DNA of 64,000 nt. It comes from Pseudomonadota bacterium (GTDB taxonomy: Bacteria > Pseudomonadota > Alphaproteobacteria > Sphingomonadales > Sphingomonadaceae). The stretch's first letter is position 1. Each line of letters begins with the position of its first letter. Location of the stretch: positions 248,001 to 312,000 of the forward strand of contig JAEXAY010000005.1 in NCBI GenBank assembly GCA_023457895.1, given 5' to 3'. Positions 53,405 to 62,600 of the stretch are shown piece by piece. A program made the translations under genes and the position numbers. The notes under the pieces were generated by a model. It had not been told where the DNA came from and did no database searches. It saw nothing but the letters and a program-made list of their open reading frames with translations.

Positions 53405-54751
53405 ATGCGGGCGCGGGGGCCGGGATTTGGTATCTGGACAATATTGCTGGCGGCGGCGGTGCTGTTCGGCCCGTCCACGAGTTTTGCCGGGAATTTCGAG
53501 GGCGTAGCCAGCTGCGCCGGATCGACCTGCCATGGGAGGGCAGAAGGCAATGGCGCGGTCGTGCGTCAGGATGAACTGCTGCAATGGCAGGAACCATCGA
53601 GCAAGACCGGGGCGCACAGCCGTGCCTATTCCGTGTTGTCCGGGCAGCGGTCGCGGCAGATTGCGGCGACACTGGGCTTGGGTCCCGCCACGTCGGCGCC
53701 AGCCTGCATCGGCTGCCATGCCACCAATGCGGGCGGACAGTCCGGCCCGCGTTTCCGGCTCAGCGAAGGCGTTGGCTGCGAAAGCTGTCACGGCGCATCG
53801 TCGGCATGGCTGCCGACCCACTTCACGCTGGGAGCGAACCGCAGCGCCAATATCGCGCGTGGCCTGATCCCGCTGGAAAATCCCCGCACCCGTGCCCGCG
53901 TCTGCCTCGATTGCCATTTCGGCAGCGGCAACCCCGGACAGTTCGTCACCCATCGCATGATGGCGGCGGGTCATCCACGCCTGTCGTTCGAGCTCGACCT
54001 GTTTTCGGCGTTGCAGCAGCATCATAATGAAGATGCCGATTATGCGGCGCGCAAGGGCCGGCTCGACAGTGTCCAGCTCTGGGCTGTGGGACAGGCGGAG
54101 GCGGTCAAGCGTTCGGTATCGCTGTTCGCCGACCCGAAGCTCGGCACCGAGGGCGTGTTCCCCGAATTTTATTTCTACGACTGCCACAGCTGTCACCGCC
54201 GGATCGACGATGGCCCGCAGCGCACGCTGAGCTTCCAGACCAATCCGGGCCGCCCCATCCCGTTTGGCATGCCGCCCTATAACGATGAAAATATACTGAT
54301 GCTCTCGGCGGTGGCTAAAGTGCTGGCGCCACGGCAGGCCGCCAGTTTCGACAGCGCTTCCCGCCAGTTTCATGCAGCGATGGGAGGGGGGCGCGGCGCG
54401 GCGGTCGCGGCGGCGGGAAAACTCGCCGGCGCTGCCGATGGCTTGTCGGCCGGGCTTGCCGCTGGCGGCCATGGCAGCGATACAGCCTTCAGGGTGATCG
54501 CGACCATCGCAGGCGAGGCGGTATCCGACCGGTTTACCGACTATAGCGGATCGGTGCAGGCAGTCATGGCGGTCGATACGCTGCTCAACGCGCTGGTGCG
54601 GCAGGGTCGCATCACCGTCGGCGCGGCGGCGGGCATCCGCGCCGATGTCAACCGCGCCTATGCAGCGGTGCGCGCGCCCAATGCCTATAATCCGGCCGCC
54701 TTCCGTGCCGCGCTGGGCAGCGCGGCCAGAGCCGTGGCGGCGCTCAAATGA
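53405..54751 (+). CDS. Exported multihaem c-type cytochrome (c554-like)
   Basis: This 448-residue protein has a signal peptide (WTILLAAAVLFGPSTSFAG). It has four CxxCH sites (CIGCH at 101-105, CESCH at 125-129, CLDCH and CHSCH further on) and one CX4CH site at 37-43 (CAGSTCH). Five haems are therefore possible. The middle has histidines (THRMMAAGHPRLSFELDL, QQHHNEDADY) that could be distal ligands, as in cytochrome c554-like proteins. The C-terminal third is helical and haem-free. The ATG at 53405 comes one base after the exoprotein stop. GGGAGAG is upstream. The last four bases overlap the next gene (ATGA). Confidence 0.87.
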   Translation: MRARGPGFGIWTILLAAAVLFGPSTSFAGNFEGVASCAGSTCHGRAEGNGAVVRQDELLQWQEPSSKTGAHSRAYSVLSGQRSRQIAATLGLGPATSAPACIGCHATNAGGQSGPRFRLSEGVGCESCHGASSAWLPTHFTLGANRSANIARGLIPLENPRTRARVCLDCHFGSGNPGQFVTHRMMAAGHPRLSFELDLFSALQQHHNEDADYAARKGRLDSVQLWAVGQAEAVKRSVSLFADPKLGTEGVFPEFYFYDCHSCHRRIDDGPQRTLSFQTNPGRPIPFGMPPYNDENILMLSAVAKVLAPRQAASFDSASRQFHAAMGGGRGAAVAAAGKLAGAADGLSAGLAAGGHGSDTAFRVIATIAGEAVSDRFTDYSGSVQAVMAVDTLLNALVRQGRITVGAAAGIRADVNRAYAAVRAPNAYNPAAFRAALGSAARAVAALK

Positions 54752-56736
54752 AGCGAAACTGGTTCACGGCAGCAGCTGCGCTGGCATTACTCGTATCGTG
54801 CGGTGGCGATGGCGGCGGCGGTGACGGCGGTCCGGTTATCCTGCCCCCCGGGAGCACCGGGGGGACCGGATCGTCTTCGTCGAGCGGCGGGACGGTCCCG
54901 CCGGTCGTGTATGCCGTGCCGGCGGCAGAATCGCTCGGTATCGCGGACGTAGAGGGCGTGCTGGCGCGCGCCGCGACCCAGGCGAAGGCAGACGGTAAAG
55001 CCGCGACCATCGCCGTGGTCGACCGGGTGGGCAATGTCCTTGCGATTCTGCGCATGGGCGGTGCGCCCGCAAGCGCCGCCATTCCGCGCGCGCCTGACGG
55101 CAATGACCATGATATTCAGGGCCTTACCGTTCCCGCCGAAGCGGCGGCGGTCGCCAAGGCGATTACCGGCGCCTATCTCTCGAGTGCGGGCAACGCCTTT
55201 TCCAGCCGGACGGCCAGCATGATCGTGCAGCAGCATTTCCCGCCCGCGCCCTCGACCGCCGGACTTGAAAGCGGTCCGCTGTTCGGTGTGCAGTTCAGCC
55301 AGCTGCCCTGTTCCGACCTTGCCGCCCGCTTCGGTTCCGCCGGGGCCGGCGCGATGATCGGGCCGAAGCGTTCGCCACTTGGTCTCTCTGCCGATCCGGG
55401 CGGTTTTCCGCTCTATAAAAATGGCGTGGTGGTCGGCGGTGTGGGCGTGCTCGCGAACGGCGTTTATGGCTTCGATCCCGATGTGCTCGATGCCGAGCAG
55501 GATGCCGATGAGCGCATCGCACTCGCTGGCACGCTCGGGCTCGAACCGCCGGTGACGATCCGCGCCGACCGCATTTATGTCGATGGCACCCAGCTGCGCT
55601 ATTCCGATGCGCGCTACGAGGATGTGACGGCGGCGGGCGGTGCCAGCTATGCAGCGACCGTCCCCGCGCTCGGAGCGCTGGTGCCGCTGACCGGCTATAC
55701 GGCGGGCAACATCATCGCCGGCACCGCATATGGCACCGAAGCTTCTGGCGTGCGCCCGGCCGGTGCTGCCGATTTCGGCGATCCCAACGCGTTCGTGCTG
55801 ACCAACGGCGCGGGGGCCAATCGCTACCCGATCCGGGGCGGCACCGACGGCGGCGATATCGCCAGCCCGCTGACCGCCGCCGAAGCCCGCGCCATCCTTT
55901 CCGAAGCCTTCGCGGTGATGACCAGTGCACGCGGGCAGATCCGCCAGCCGCTCGACAGCCGGGCGCAGGTTTCGATGGCGCTGGTCGATACGCGCGGCGC
56001 GATCCTCGGGCTCGTCCGCGCACCCGATGCGCCGGTGTTCGGGATTGACGTAAGCGTTCAGAAGGCGCGGTCGGCTGCATTTTTTTCGAATGTCACGGCG
56101 GGAGCCCAGCTGCTTGCCGACCCCAGCGCCGATGTGCGGGCATTCGTCACCGCAACCCGCAATTTTCTGGCCGATCCGGCGGCGCTGACCGGACAAAAGG
56201 CGTTCAGCAACCGCGCGATCGGCAATCTGGCGCGGCCCTATTTCCCGGATGGCCAACTCGGCACCGCCAACGGCCCGCTGTCGCGCCCGGTGGCCAGCTT
56301 CAACCCTTTTTCGACCGGTCTGCAATCCGCGCTGGTGCTCGCCAATCTGGGTGAACATCTGCAGTTTGCCACGGGCGCGGCCGCAGCCGATACGCCGCAA
56401 AGCTGTACGAAGCTGCCCGCCGCCGCAGACGGCAGCCGCAAGCTGGCCAATGGCCTCCAGATTTTCCCCGGATCGGTTCCGGTCTATCGCGGCACGACGC
56501 TGGTCGGCGCGATCGGCATTTCGGGCGATGGTATCGATCAGGATGACATGACCGCGTTCCTCGGGATGCATAACGCGGGAGCGAAGACCGGCAGCATCGG
56601 CAATGCCGCGCCTGCGATCCGCTCCGATACGATCTCGGTCAAGACGGGCGGATCATCGATCCTGCTGCGCTATGTGAGCTGCCCGTTCGCGCCCCTGATC
56701 GGCAGCAGCGAACAGAATGTGTGCCAGGGACTGTAA
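54748..56736 (+). CDS. Lipoprotein with two GlcG/HbpS (DUF336)-like domains
   Basis: This 662-residue lipoprotein has lipobox LVSC (Cys near 18) and a Gly/Ser-rich linker. Two GlcG/HbpS-type units follow, the first near residues 50-200 (ATIAVVDRVGNVLAILRMGG, SRTASMIVQQHFPP) and the second near 370-600 (SMALVDTRGAILGLVRAPDA, GISGDGIDQDDMTAF). HbpS proteins bind haem at the cell surface; GlcG is of unsettled function. A role in haem capture or delivery to the neighbouring multihaem cytochromes, or as an extracellular redox cofactor carrier, would fit the context but is inferred. The gene overlaps its neighbours at both ends (ATGA before it, the next ATG directly after its stop). Confidence 0.8.
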   Translation: MKRNWFTAAAALALLVSCGGDGGGGDGGPVILPPGSTGGTGSSSSSGGTVPPVVYAVPAAESLGIADVEGVLARAATQAKADGKAATIAVVDRVGNVLAILRMGGAPASAAIPRAPDGNDHDIQGLTVPAEAAAVAKAITGAYLSSAGNAFSSRTASMIVQQHFPPAPSTAGLESGPLFGVQFSQLPCSDLAARFGSAGAGAMIGPKRSPLGLSADPGGFPLYKNGVVVGGVGVLANGVYGFDPDVLDAEQDADERIALAGTLGLEPPVTIRADRIYVDGTQLRYSDARYEDVTAAGGASYAATVPALGALVPLTGYTAGNIIAGTAYGTEASGVRPAGAADFGDPNAFVLTNGAGANRYPIRGGTDGGDIASPLTAAEARAILSEAFAVMTSARGQIRQPLDSRAQVSMALVDTRGAILGLVRAPDAPVFGIDVSVQKARSAAFFSNVTAGAQLLADPSADVRAFVTATRNFLADPAALTGQKAFSNRAIGNLARPYFPDGQLGTANGPLSRPVASFNPFSTGLQSALVLANLGEHLQFATGAAAADTPQSCTKLPAAADGSRKLANGLQIFPGSVPVYRGTTLVGAIGISGDGIDQDDMTAFLGMHNAGAKTGSIGNAAPAIRSDTISVKTGGSSILLRYVSCPFAPLIGSSEQNVCQGL

Positions 56737-58608
56737 ATGGCACTGGACACGCTTCTTCTCATGCCGTTGCTGGCCCAGGTAGCAGTGCCGCCGGTCGAGG
56801 ACGCGCCGCCGCCTCCGGTCGAAGCGGCACCCCAGCCGCCCGAATCCGATCCCGACGCGGAGCCCCCGCCCCCGCCCGGCGTCGATCCGGGCGTCATCGA
56901 AGGCCGCCGGCGACCGGGCTATGACGACGCGCTCCCTGAAAAGGTCACGCAGGACAATCCCGGCGCGGTGCGCGCGCCGCCGCCGGAAGCCTTCCCCGCC
57001 GACCAGATTCCCGTGCCCGACCGCTGGCGCCTCATTGAAACGCTCGGCGTGGTCAAGGAACGCTGGTGGGACCCCTATCACCAGAACAGCTACAAGGGCG
57101 ACCGGCCGATCAATCGCGCCAACGTGCCGTGGTTGCCGATCAAAGGCGATGACTGGTTCTTTGTCGCCAATCTCACCAGCGACACGGTGATCGAGCCGCG
57201 CACCTTTCCCATTCCGGTCGGCGTCCAGACGACGGCCCGGCCGCACAGCCTTGATGTCTTCGGCAAGAACGGCAGCTATGTGCTGGCGCAGACCTTCATC
57301 ATGGGAGCAGTGCTGTACAAGGGCAGCACCACCTTCAAACCGCCCGAGATCGAATACCGGCTGACGCTGGCGGCCAATATCAACCACGTCCGCGTTCCGG
57401 AAAAGCGCGTGCTGTTCGTCAAGCCGACCAAGGGCACCACCCGCACCGACAGCTTCCTCGGCGTCCAGGAAGCCTTTGTCGATTATCATATCCGCAATGT
57501 CTCCGACCGGTATGATTTCGACTCCATCCGCGTCGGCATTCAGCCCTTCCAGAATGATTTTCGCGGTTTCCTGTTCAACGACGAGCAGCTTGGCGTGCGC
57601 CTGTTCGGCAATCGCGACAACAACCGGTTCCAGTATAATCTCGCGGCCTTCTGGCGGCTGGAGAAGGACACCAACAGCGGGCTCAACGATGTCACCTCGA
57701 CCCCGCGCCGCGACCTCGTCTTCATCGCCAATGTCTACCGGCAGGACTTTCTCATTCCCGGCCTCACCAGCCAGCTGAGCCTGATCTACAACCGCAACCG
57801 GGAAGGCGGCAAGGTCAAGATCGATGACAATGGTTTTCCGGTTCGGCCCGCGCTCCTCGGGACCTTGCGCGGGCGCGATTATGATGTGCTCTATGCGGGC
57901 TATAATGCTGACGGGCGGATTGGCCGTTTCAACCTCACCGCGTCCGCCTATGGCGCGTTCGGGCGCGACCGCAACAGCTTCTTCACCGGACGATCGGCCA
58001 ATATCCGTGCAGGGTTCGCGGCGGCGGAGCTTTCCTATGATCGCGACTGGATGCGCTTTCGCCTGTCCGGCCTTTACGCCAGCGGAGACCGCAAACCCTA
58101 TAACAATACCGAAGCCGGGTTCGATGCGATCAACGAAAACCCCATTTTCGTCGGCGCGGATACGAGTTACTGGATCCGCCAGACCATTCCCTTTGCCGGG
58201 GGCGGGCGAGCGGTCGCGCTCAACGGGCGCAACGGCATTCTCAATGCACTGCGTTCGTCGAAGGAACAGGGCCAGTCGAACTTCAACAATCCGGGGACGA
58301 TGCTGGCTGGGGCCGGCGGCGACTTCGATCTCGCGCCGCAACTGCGCGTTTCGGCCAACGTCAACCATCTGTGGTTTGCCAATACCCGCGTGCTCGAAAC
58401 GCTGCGCAACGAAGGCTCGATCCCGCGCGCAATCGGGTGGGATATTTCGGCCGCGGCCGTGTGGCGGCCCAAGGCGACCCAGAATATCGTCGGCCGCCTG
58501 TCCGCAGCGGTGCTGGTTCCGGGCGGCGGCTTCAAGGACCTGTTCGATAATCAGCAACGGCACCGGGTCTATGCCTCGGTCCTTGCCAATATGGTGTTGA
58601 GTTTCTGA
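56737..58608 (+). CDS. Outer-membrane beta-barrel protein (porin-like)
   Basis: This 623-residue protein has a short hydrophobic N-terminus (MALDTLLLMPLLAQVA) that is a weak signal peptide without positive charges. A proline-rich stretch (about 18-60) follows, and then strands typical of an outer-membrane barrel, to a terminal aromatic residue (NMVLSF). Segments such as FDSIRVGIQPFQNDFRGFLF and YDVLYAGYNADGRIGRFNLT are strand pairs. It starts right after the preceding stop and overlaps the decahaem gene by one base. Standing between a haem-binding lipoprotein and a decahaem cytochrome, it is a candidate for the barrel of a porin-cytochrome conduit. No clear match to MtrB is seen by eye. Confidence 0.8.
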   Translation: MALDTLLLMPLLAQVAVPPVEDAPPPPVEAAPQPPESDPDAEPPPPPGVDPGVIEGRRRPGYDDALPEKVTQDNPGAVRAPPPEAFPADQIPVPDRWRLIETLGVVKERWWDPYHQNSYKGDRPINRANVPWLPIKGDDWFFVANLTSDTVIEPRTFPIPVGVQTTARPHSLDVFGKNGSYVLAQTFIMGAVLYKGSTTFKPPEIEYRLTLAANINHVRVPEKRVLFVKPTKGTTRTDSFLGVQEAFVDYHIRNVSDRYDFDSIRVGIQPFQNDFRGFLFNDEQLGVRLFGNRDNNRFQYNLAAFWRLEKDTNSGLNDVTSTPRRDLVFIANVYRQDFLIPGLTSQLSLIYNRNREGGKVKIDDNGFPVRPALLGTLRGRDYDVLYAGYNADGRIGRFNLTASAYGAFGRDRNSFFTGRSANIRAGFAAAELSYDRDWMRFRLSGLYASGDRKPYNNTEAGFDAINENPIFVGADTSYWIRQTIPFAGGGRAVALNGRNGILNALRSSKEQGQSNFNNPGTMLAGAGGDFDLAPQLRVSANVNHLWFANTRVLETLRNEGSIPRAIGWDISAAAVWRPKATQNIVGRLSAAVLVPGGGFKDLFDNQQRHRVYASVLANMVLSF

Positions 58609-61600
58609 TGCGGTCTTTGCGGTTCCTGATCCTTATCCTCGCGCTCGCGGCTGGCCTGTTCGCCCTGGCCCCGTCCGGCTGGGCGAGCGATGCGGAAAAA
58701 CCGGTGGCGCGCAACTATGTCGCGGCGCCCCCCGCGCCCTCCTCGCAGAGCGAAGAGGAAGCGGCGGCCAAATCGGCTGGATGCCTTTCCTGCCACACCA
58801 GGTCCGACGCGCCGACCATGCACGAAAGCCCGGCGGTACGGCTCGGCTGCACCGACTGCCACGGCGGCAATGCGAGCGTCAGTGGCGACCCCGCGCTCGC
58901 CCATGATGATCCGCGCTATGTGTCAGCGCGCGAGGCGGCGCATGTGCTGCCGCGCTATCCGGTAAGCTGGGGCTATCCCTCGTCGGCCAACCCCTCGCGC
59001 GGCTATACGCTGCTCAACCGCGAGGCGCCTGAATTTGTACGCTTCGTCAATCCCGGCGATTATCGGGTCGCGCGGCAGGCTTGCGGCTCCTGCCACCTGC
59101 CCACGATCGAGGCGGCGGAACGGTCGCTGATGGCATCGGGCGCGATGCTGTGGGGCGGCGCAGGCTACAATAATGGCATCGTGCCGTTCAAAAACTATAT
59201 TTTCGGGGAAGCCTATACCGAAAAGGGCGAGGCGGCGAAGATCGTTTCGCCGGGCAATCCGCCGGGCAAGCTCACGGCGCGGCAAAAGGCGCGCGGCGCG
59301 CTCGCCGAACTCTATCCGCTCCCGACCTGGCAGGTCATTCCGCCGGCCGACGTCTTCCGCGTGTTCGAACGCGGCGGCCGCAACAACGGTACGACCTTCG
59401 CCGAAACCGGCCTTCCCAACCCGACCGGCCTGTCGCAGCGGCTGGAAGAACCCGGCCGCCCCGACATCCGCCAGTCGAACCGGGGCCCGGGCACCGGCAA
59501 CCGGGTCGCCATCCCGGTGCTCAACATCCACAAGACCCGGCTCAACGATCCGCTGATGTGGTTCATGGGGACCAATGACCAGCCGGGCGATTATCGCAGT
59601 TCCGGCTGCTCGGGTTGCCATGTCGTCTATGCCAATGACCGCGAGCCGCGCCACAGCCTGACCTACGCTCCCTTCGGACGCGACGGACAGACGGCGACGG
59701 CCGACCCGACCATTGCGGGCAAGCGGCAGCGCAATACTGGCGGGCATGGAGCGCTCAAGGGCGGTCACGACGATACTGCCCCGGAAGGCGGGGAAGCACC
59801 GCCCGAAAAAGGGCATCCGCTCCGGCACGTCTTTACCCGCGCGATCCCGACCGCGCAGTGCATGAGTTGCCACATGCACCAGCCCAACGTCTTCCTGAAC
59901 AGTTATCTCGGCTACACCATGTGGGATTATGAATCCGACGCGCCGAAGATGTGGCCGGAAAAGCAGAAATATCCAACTTCTGCCGAAACGCGGGAGGCGA
60001 ACGATCGCAACCCCGAAGGCGCGGCCGTCCGCGGCAAGTGGAGCGATATCGATTTCCTGCGCAATGTCTATGACCTCAATCCTGAGCTCAAGGATACGCA
60101 ATTCGCCGATTATCACGGCCATGGCTGGAATTTCCGCGCCATTCTGAAACGCGACCGCGAAGGCAATCTGCTCGATGCCGAGGGCAATATCGTCCCGCCG
60201 GACGACCCGCAGAAATGGCGCAAGGAAGATGAGGGCCAGTTCGTCAAACCCGGCAAGAACCCGGGCAAGACGGTCCACATGATGGACATCCATGCCGAAA
60301 AGGGCATGCAATGCGCCGATTGCCATTTCGCGCAGGACAGCCACGGCAACGGGCTCATCTATGGCGAGGTCGCCAACGCCGTCGAGATAGGCTGCAAGGA
60401 TTGTCACGGCACGGCGGATGAATATCCGACGCTGCTGACCTCCGGCCCTGCCGCGCCGCCCAACGGCAATAACCTCGCGCTGCTGCGCAATCCCGATGGC
60501 CAGCGCCGGTTTGAATGGATGGAGGACGAATTCGGGTTCCGCGCGCTCATCCAGCGCTCCATTGTCGATCCCAAGCTGCAATGGCGGGTCAGCTTGGTAA
60601 AAGATTCCGTCGACCGCACCTCGCCCTTTTTCAACAAGGTGGCGGCACGCGCCAAGCTGATGAGCAAGTCGGGCGCCGAGGATGGCAGCTTCACCTTCGG
60701 TCCGGGAATACCCAAGGACGATCGCGCGCATGGCGATGACAAGATCGCCTGCTTCTCCTGTCATCTCAGCTGGACGACCAGTTGCGGCGGCTGCCATCTG
60801 CCCATCGAGGCCAACTGGAAAAGCACGTCCCATCATTTTGAAGGTGAGGAGACGCGCAATTTTGCAACCTATAATCCACAGGTCGCCCGCGACGAGATGT
60901 TCCAGCTCGGCAGGCACCAGACGACCAAGGGCAATCAGGTTGCGCCGGTCCGCTCCTCGTCCGCGCTCGTGCTGTCATCCACCAACATCAACCGCGAGCG
61001 CATCTATGTGCAGCAGCCGCCGATCAGTTCGATCGGCTTTTCCAGCCAGGCTTTCGCGCCCCATTTCCCGCACACGGTGCGCAAGACCGAAACCAAGAAA
61101 TGCAGCGATTGCCATGTCTCCGAGAAGGAAGACAATAATGCGATCATGGCGCAGACGCTGCTGCTCGGCACCAATTATGTGAACTTCGTCGGCCTGCATG
61201 CCTTTACCGGACTGGAGGGCGGCATCGAGGCGGTCCGGGTGACCGAATGGAGCGAACCGCAGGCGGTGATCGGCTCCTATCTCCATAAATATGCCTATCC
61301 CGATTATTATCGCCTGCATGTCGAGCGCAACGGGCGCGAACTCAAGGAATGGACGCGCGGCAAGATGCTCGACGGCAAGCTTTCGGGCGAAACCGATTCG
61401 GTGGAGGAGTTCCGCAACCCGACGCAAGCCACCGCCGGGCGCGCGGCCTGTCTCCAGCTGCGCGGCGAATATCTGTTCGTCGCGGAAGGGAAAGGCGGTT
61501 TCCGCGCCTATGACGTCGCGTCGATCGCGAACAAGGGCGTATCCGACCCGATCCTGACCGGACCGTTCTCCCCCCTGGGACATGACACGCGCGTGAAGAC

Positions 61601-62597
61601 AACCAACGCGACCTGCATGGCCCTACCGACGGGCCAGCCGATTGCGCCGCTTCGCAATACGGCCGACATGCGCGAGATGAACCAGGAGCAGCCGTTTCTG
61701 CCGATCTACAGCTATGCGGCCATCACCGACAGCGTCGAGGGGCTGATCCTCGTCAATGTCGATACGCTGGCCGACGGCGAACTGCGCAACAACAAGCTGA
61801 AACGCGCCGTCACCTGGAACCCGGATCATGTCCTGAAAGGCGCGCGTCACATCACGCTGGCCGGCGAGGTTGCCTATATCACGGCGGATGCCGGGCTGGT
61901 GGTGGTCGACCTCAGCAACCCGCTCAAACCCGCGCTGGCGGCGGTACGCCCGCTGAACGATGCCCGCGCCAGCGCGGTGCAGTTCCGCTACCTGTGGGTC
62001 ACCGATGCGGACGGTTTGAAGCTGTTCGACATCACCAGTCTGCGCGATCCCGTGGCGGTGCCCGAAGCGACCTACCCGATCGCCAACGCCCGGCGGATCT
62101 ATATCGCGCGCACTTATGCCTATGTCGCGGCCAAGCAGGACGGGCTGATGATCTTTGACGTGACCCGCCCCCGCGCGCCGAAACTTTATATGCAGGCGAC
62201 GCTTGACGGGCTGATCAACGATGCCGAGGATGTCATCGTCGCTGCCACCAATGCGAGCAGCTTTGCCTATGTTGCGAACGGTGTGAACGGGCTGATGGTC
62301 CTGCAGCTTACCTCGCCTGAGAGCCAGCCTAATTTCTATGGTTTTTCACCGGCTCCCAAACCGGAACTCGCCGCCTGGGCGCGGACACCGACGCCCGCCA
62401 TCGCGCTTTCCAAAGGCCTTGATCGCGACCGCGCGGTTGATGAAACCGGCGGGCAGATCGCCGTGTTCGGACGGCTCGGATCGCGTCCGTTCAACCGCAA
62501 GGAAATGGAAAGCCTGTTTCTCAACCGGCGCGGTTCGCCCTACCGGGTCAGCGACGAGGTTGATATGACCGGCTGGCGGCCGCTGATGCTCAAATAA
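58608..62597 (+). CDS. Decahaem c-type cytochrome fused to an LVIVD-type propeller
   Basis: This 1329-residue exported protein has signal peptide LRFLILILALAAGLFALAPS. It has ten CxxCH sites: CLSCH (59-63), CTDCH (81-85), CGSCH (159-163), CSGCH (about 334), CMSCH (about 420), CADCH (about 569), CKDCH (about 595), CFSCH (about 714), CGGCH (about 726) and CSDCH (about 832). After residue 930 the sequence becomes a repeat of short strand groups (VAYITADAGLVVVDLSNPLK, YLWVTDADGLKLFDITSLRD, YAYVAAKQDGLMIFDVTRPR), which is the LVIVD beta-propeller pattern. The first half should move electrons and the second should bind a partner or surface. It is likely on or beyond the outer membrane. The ATG overlaps the barrel gene stop (TGATG). 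Confidence 0.9.
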   Translation: MRSLRFLILILALAAGLFALAPSGWASDAEKPVARNYVAAPPAPSSQSEEEAAAKSAGCLSCHTRSDAPTMHESPAVRLGCTDCHGGNASVSGDPALAHDDPRYVSAREAAHVLPRYPVSWGYPSSANPSRGYTLLNREAPEFVRFVNPGDYRVARQACGSCHLPTIEAAERSLMASGAMLWGGAGYNNGIVPFKNYIFGEAYTEKGEAAKIVSPGNPPGKLTARQKARGALAELYPLPTWQVIPPADVFRVFERGGRNNGTTFAETGLPNPTGLSQRLEEPGRPDIRQSNRGPGTGNRVAIPVLNIHKTRLNDPLMWFMGTNDQPGDYRSSGCSGCHVVYANDREPRHSLTYAPFGRDGQTATADPTIAGKRQRNTGGHGALKGGHDDTAPEGGEAPPEKGHPLRHVFTRAIPTAQCMSCHMHQPNVFLNSYLGYTMWDYESDAPKMWPEKQKYPTSAETREANDRNPEGAAVRGKWSDIDFLRNVYDLNPELKDTQFADYHGHGWNFRAILKRDREGNLLDAEGNIVPPDDPQKWRKEDEGQFVKPGKNPGKTVHMMDIHAEKGMQCADCHFAQDSHGNGLIYGEVANAVEIGCKDCHGTADEYPTLLTSGPAAPPNGNNLALLRNPDGQRRFEWMEDEFGFRALIQRSIVDPKLQWRVSLVKDSVDRTSPFFNKVAARAKLMSKSGAEDGSFTFGPGIPKDDRAHGDDKIACFSCHLSWTTSCGGCHLPIEANWKSTSHHFEGEETRNFATYNPQVARDEMFQLGRHQTTKGNQVAPVRSSSALVLSSTNINRERIYVQQPPISSIGFSSQAFAPHFPHTVRKTETKKCSDCHVSEKEDNNAIMAQTLLLGTNYVNFVGLHAFTGLEGGIEAVRVTEWSEPQAVIGSYLHKYAYPDYYRLHVERNGRELKEWTRGKMLDGKLSGETDSVEEFRNPTQATAGRAACLQLRGEYLFVAEGKGGFRAYDVASIANKGVSDPILTGPFSPLGHDTRVKTTNATCMALPTGQPIAPLRNTADMREMNQEQPFLPIYSYAAITDSVEGLILVNVDTLADGELRNNKLKRAVTWNPDHVLKGARHITLAGEVAYITADAGLVVVDLSNPLKPALAAVRPLNDARASAVQFRYLWVTDADGLKLFDITSLRDPVAVPEATYPIANARRIYIARTYAYVAAKQDGLMIFDVTRPRAPKLYMQATLDGLINDAEDVIVAATNASSFAYVANGVNGLMVLQLTSPESQPNFYGFSPAPKPELAAWARTPTPAIALSKGLDRDRAVDETGGQIAVFGRLGSRPFNRKEMESLFLNRRGSPYRVSDEVDMTGWRPLMLK

Positions 62598-62600
62598 GCT

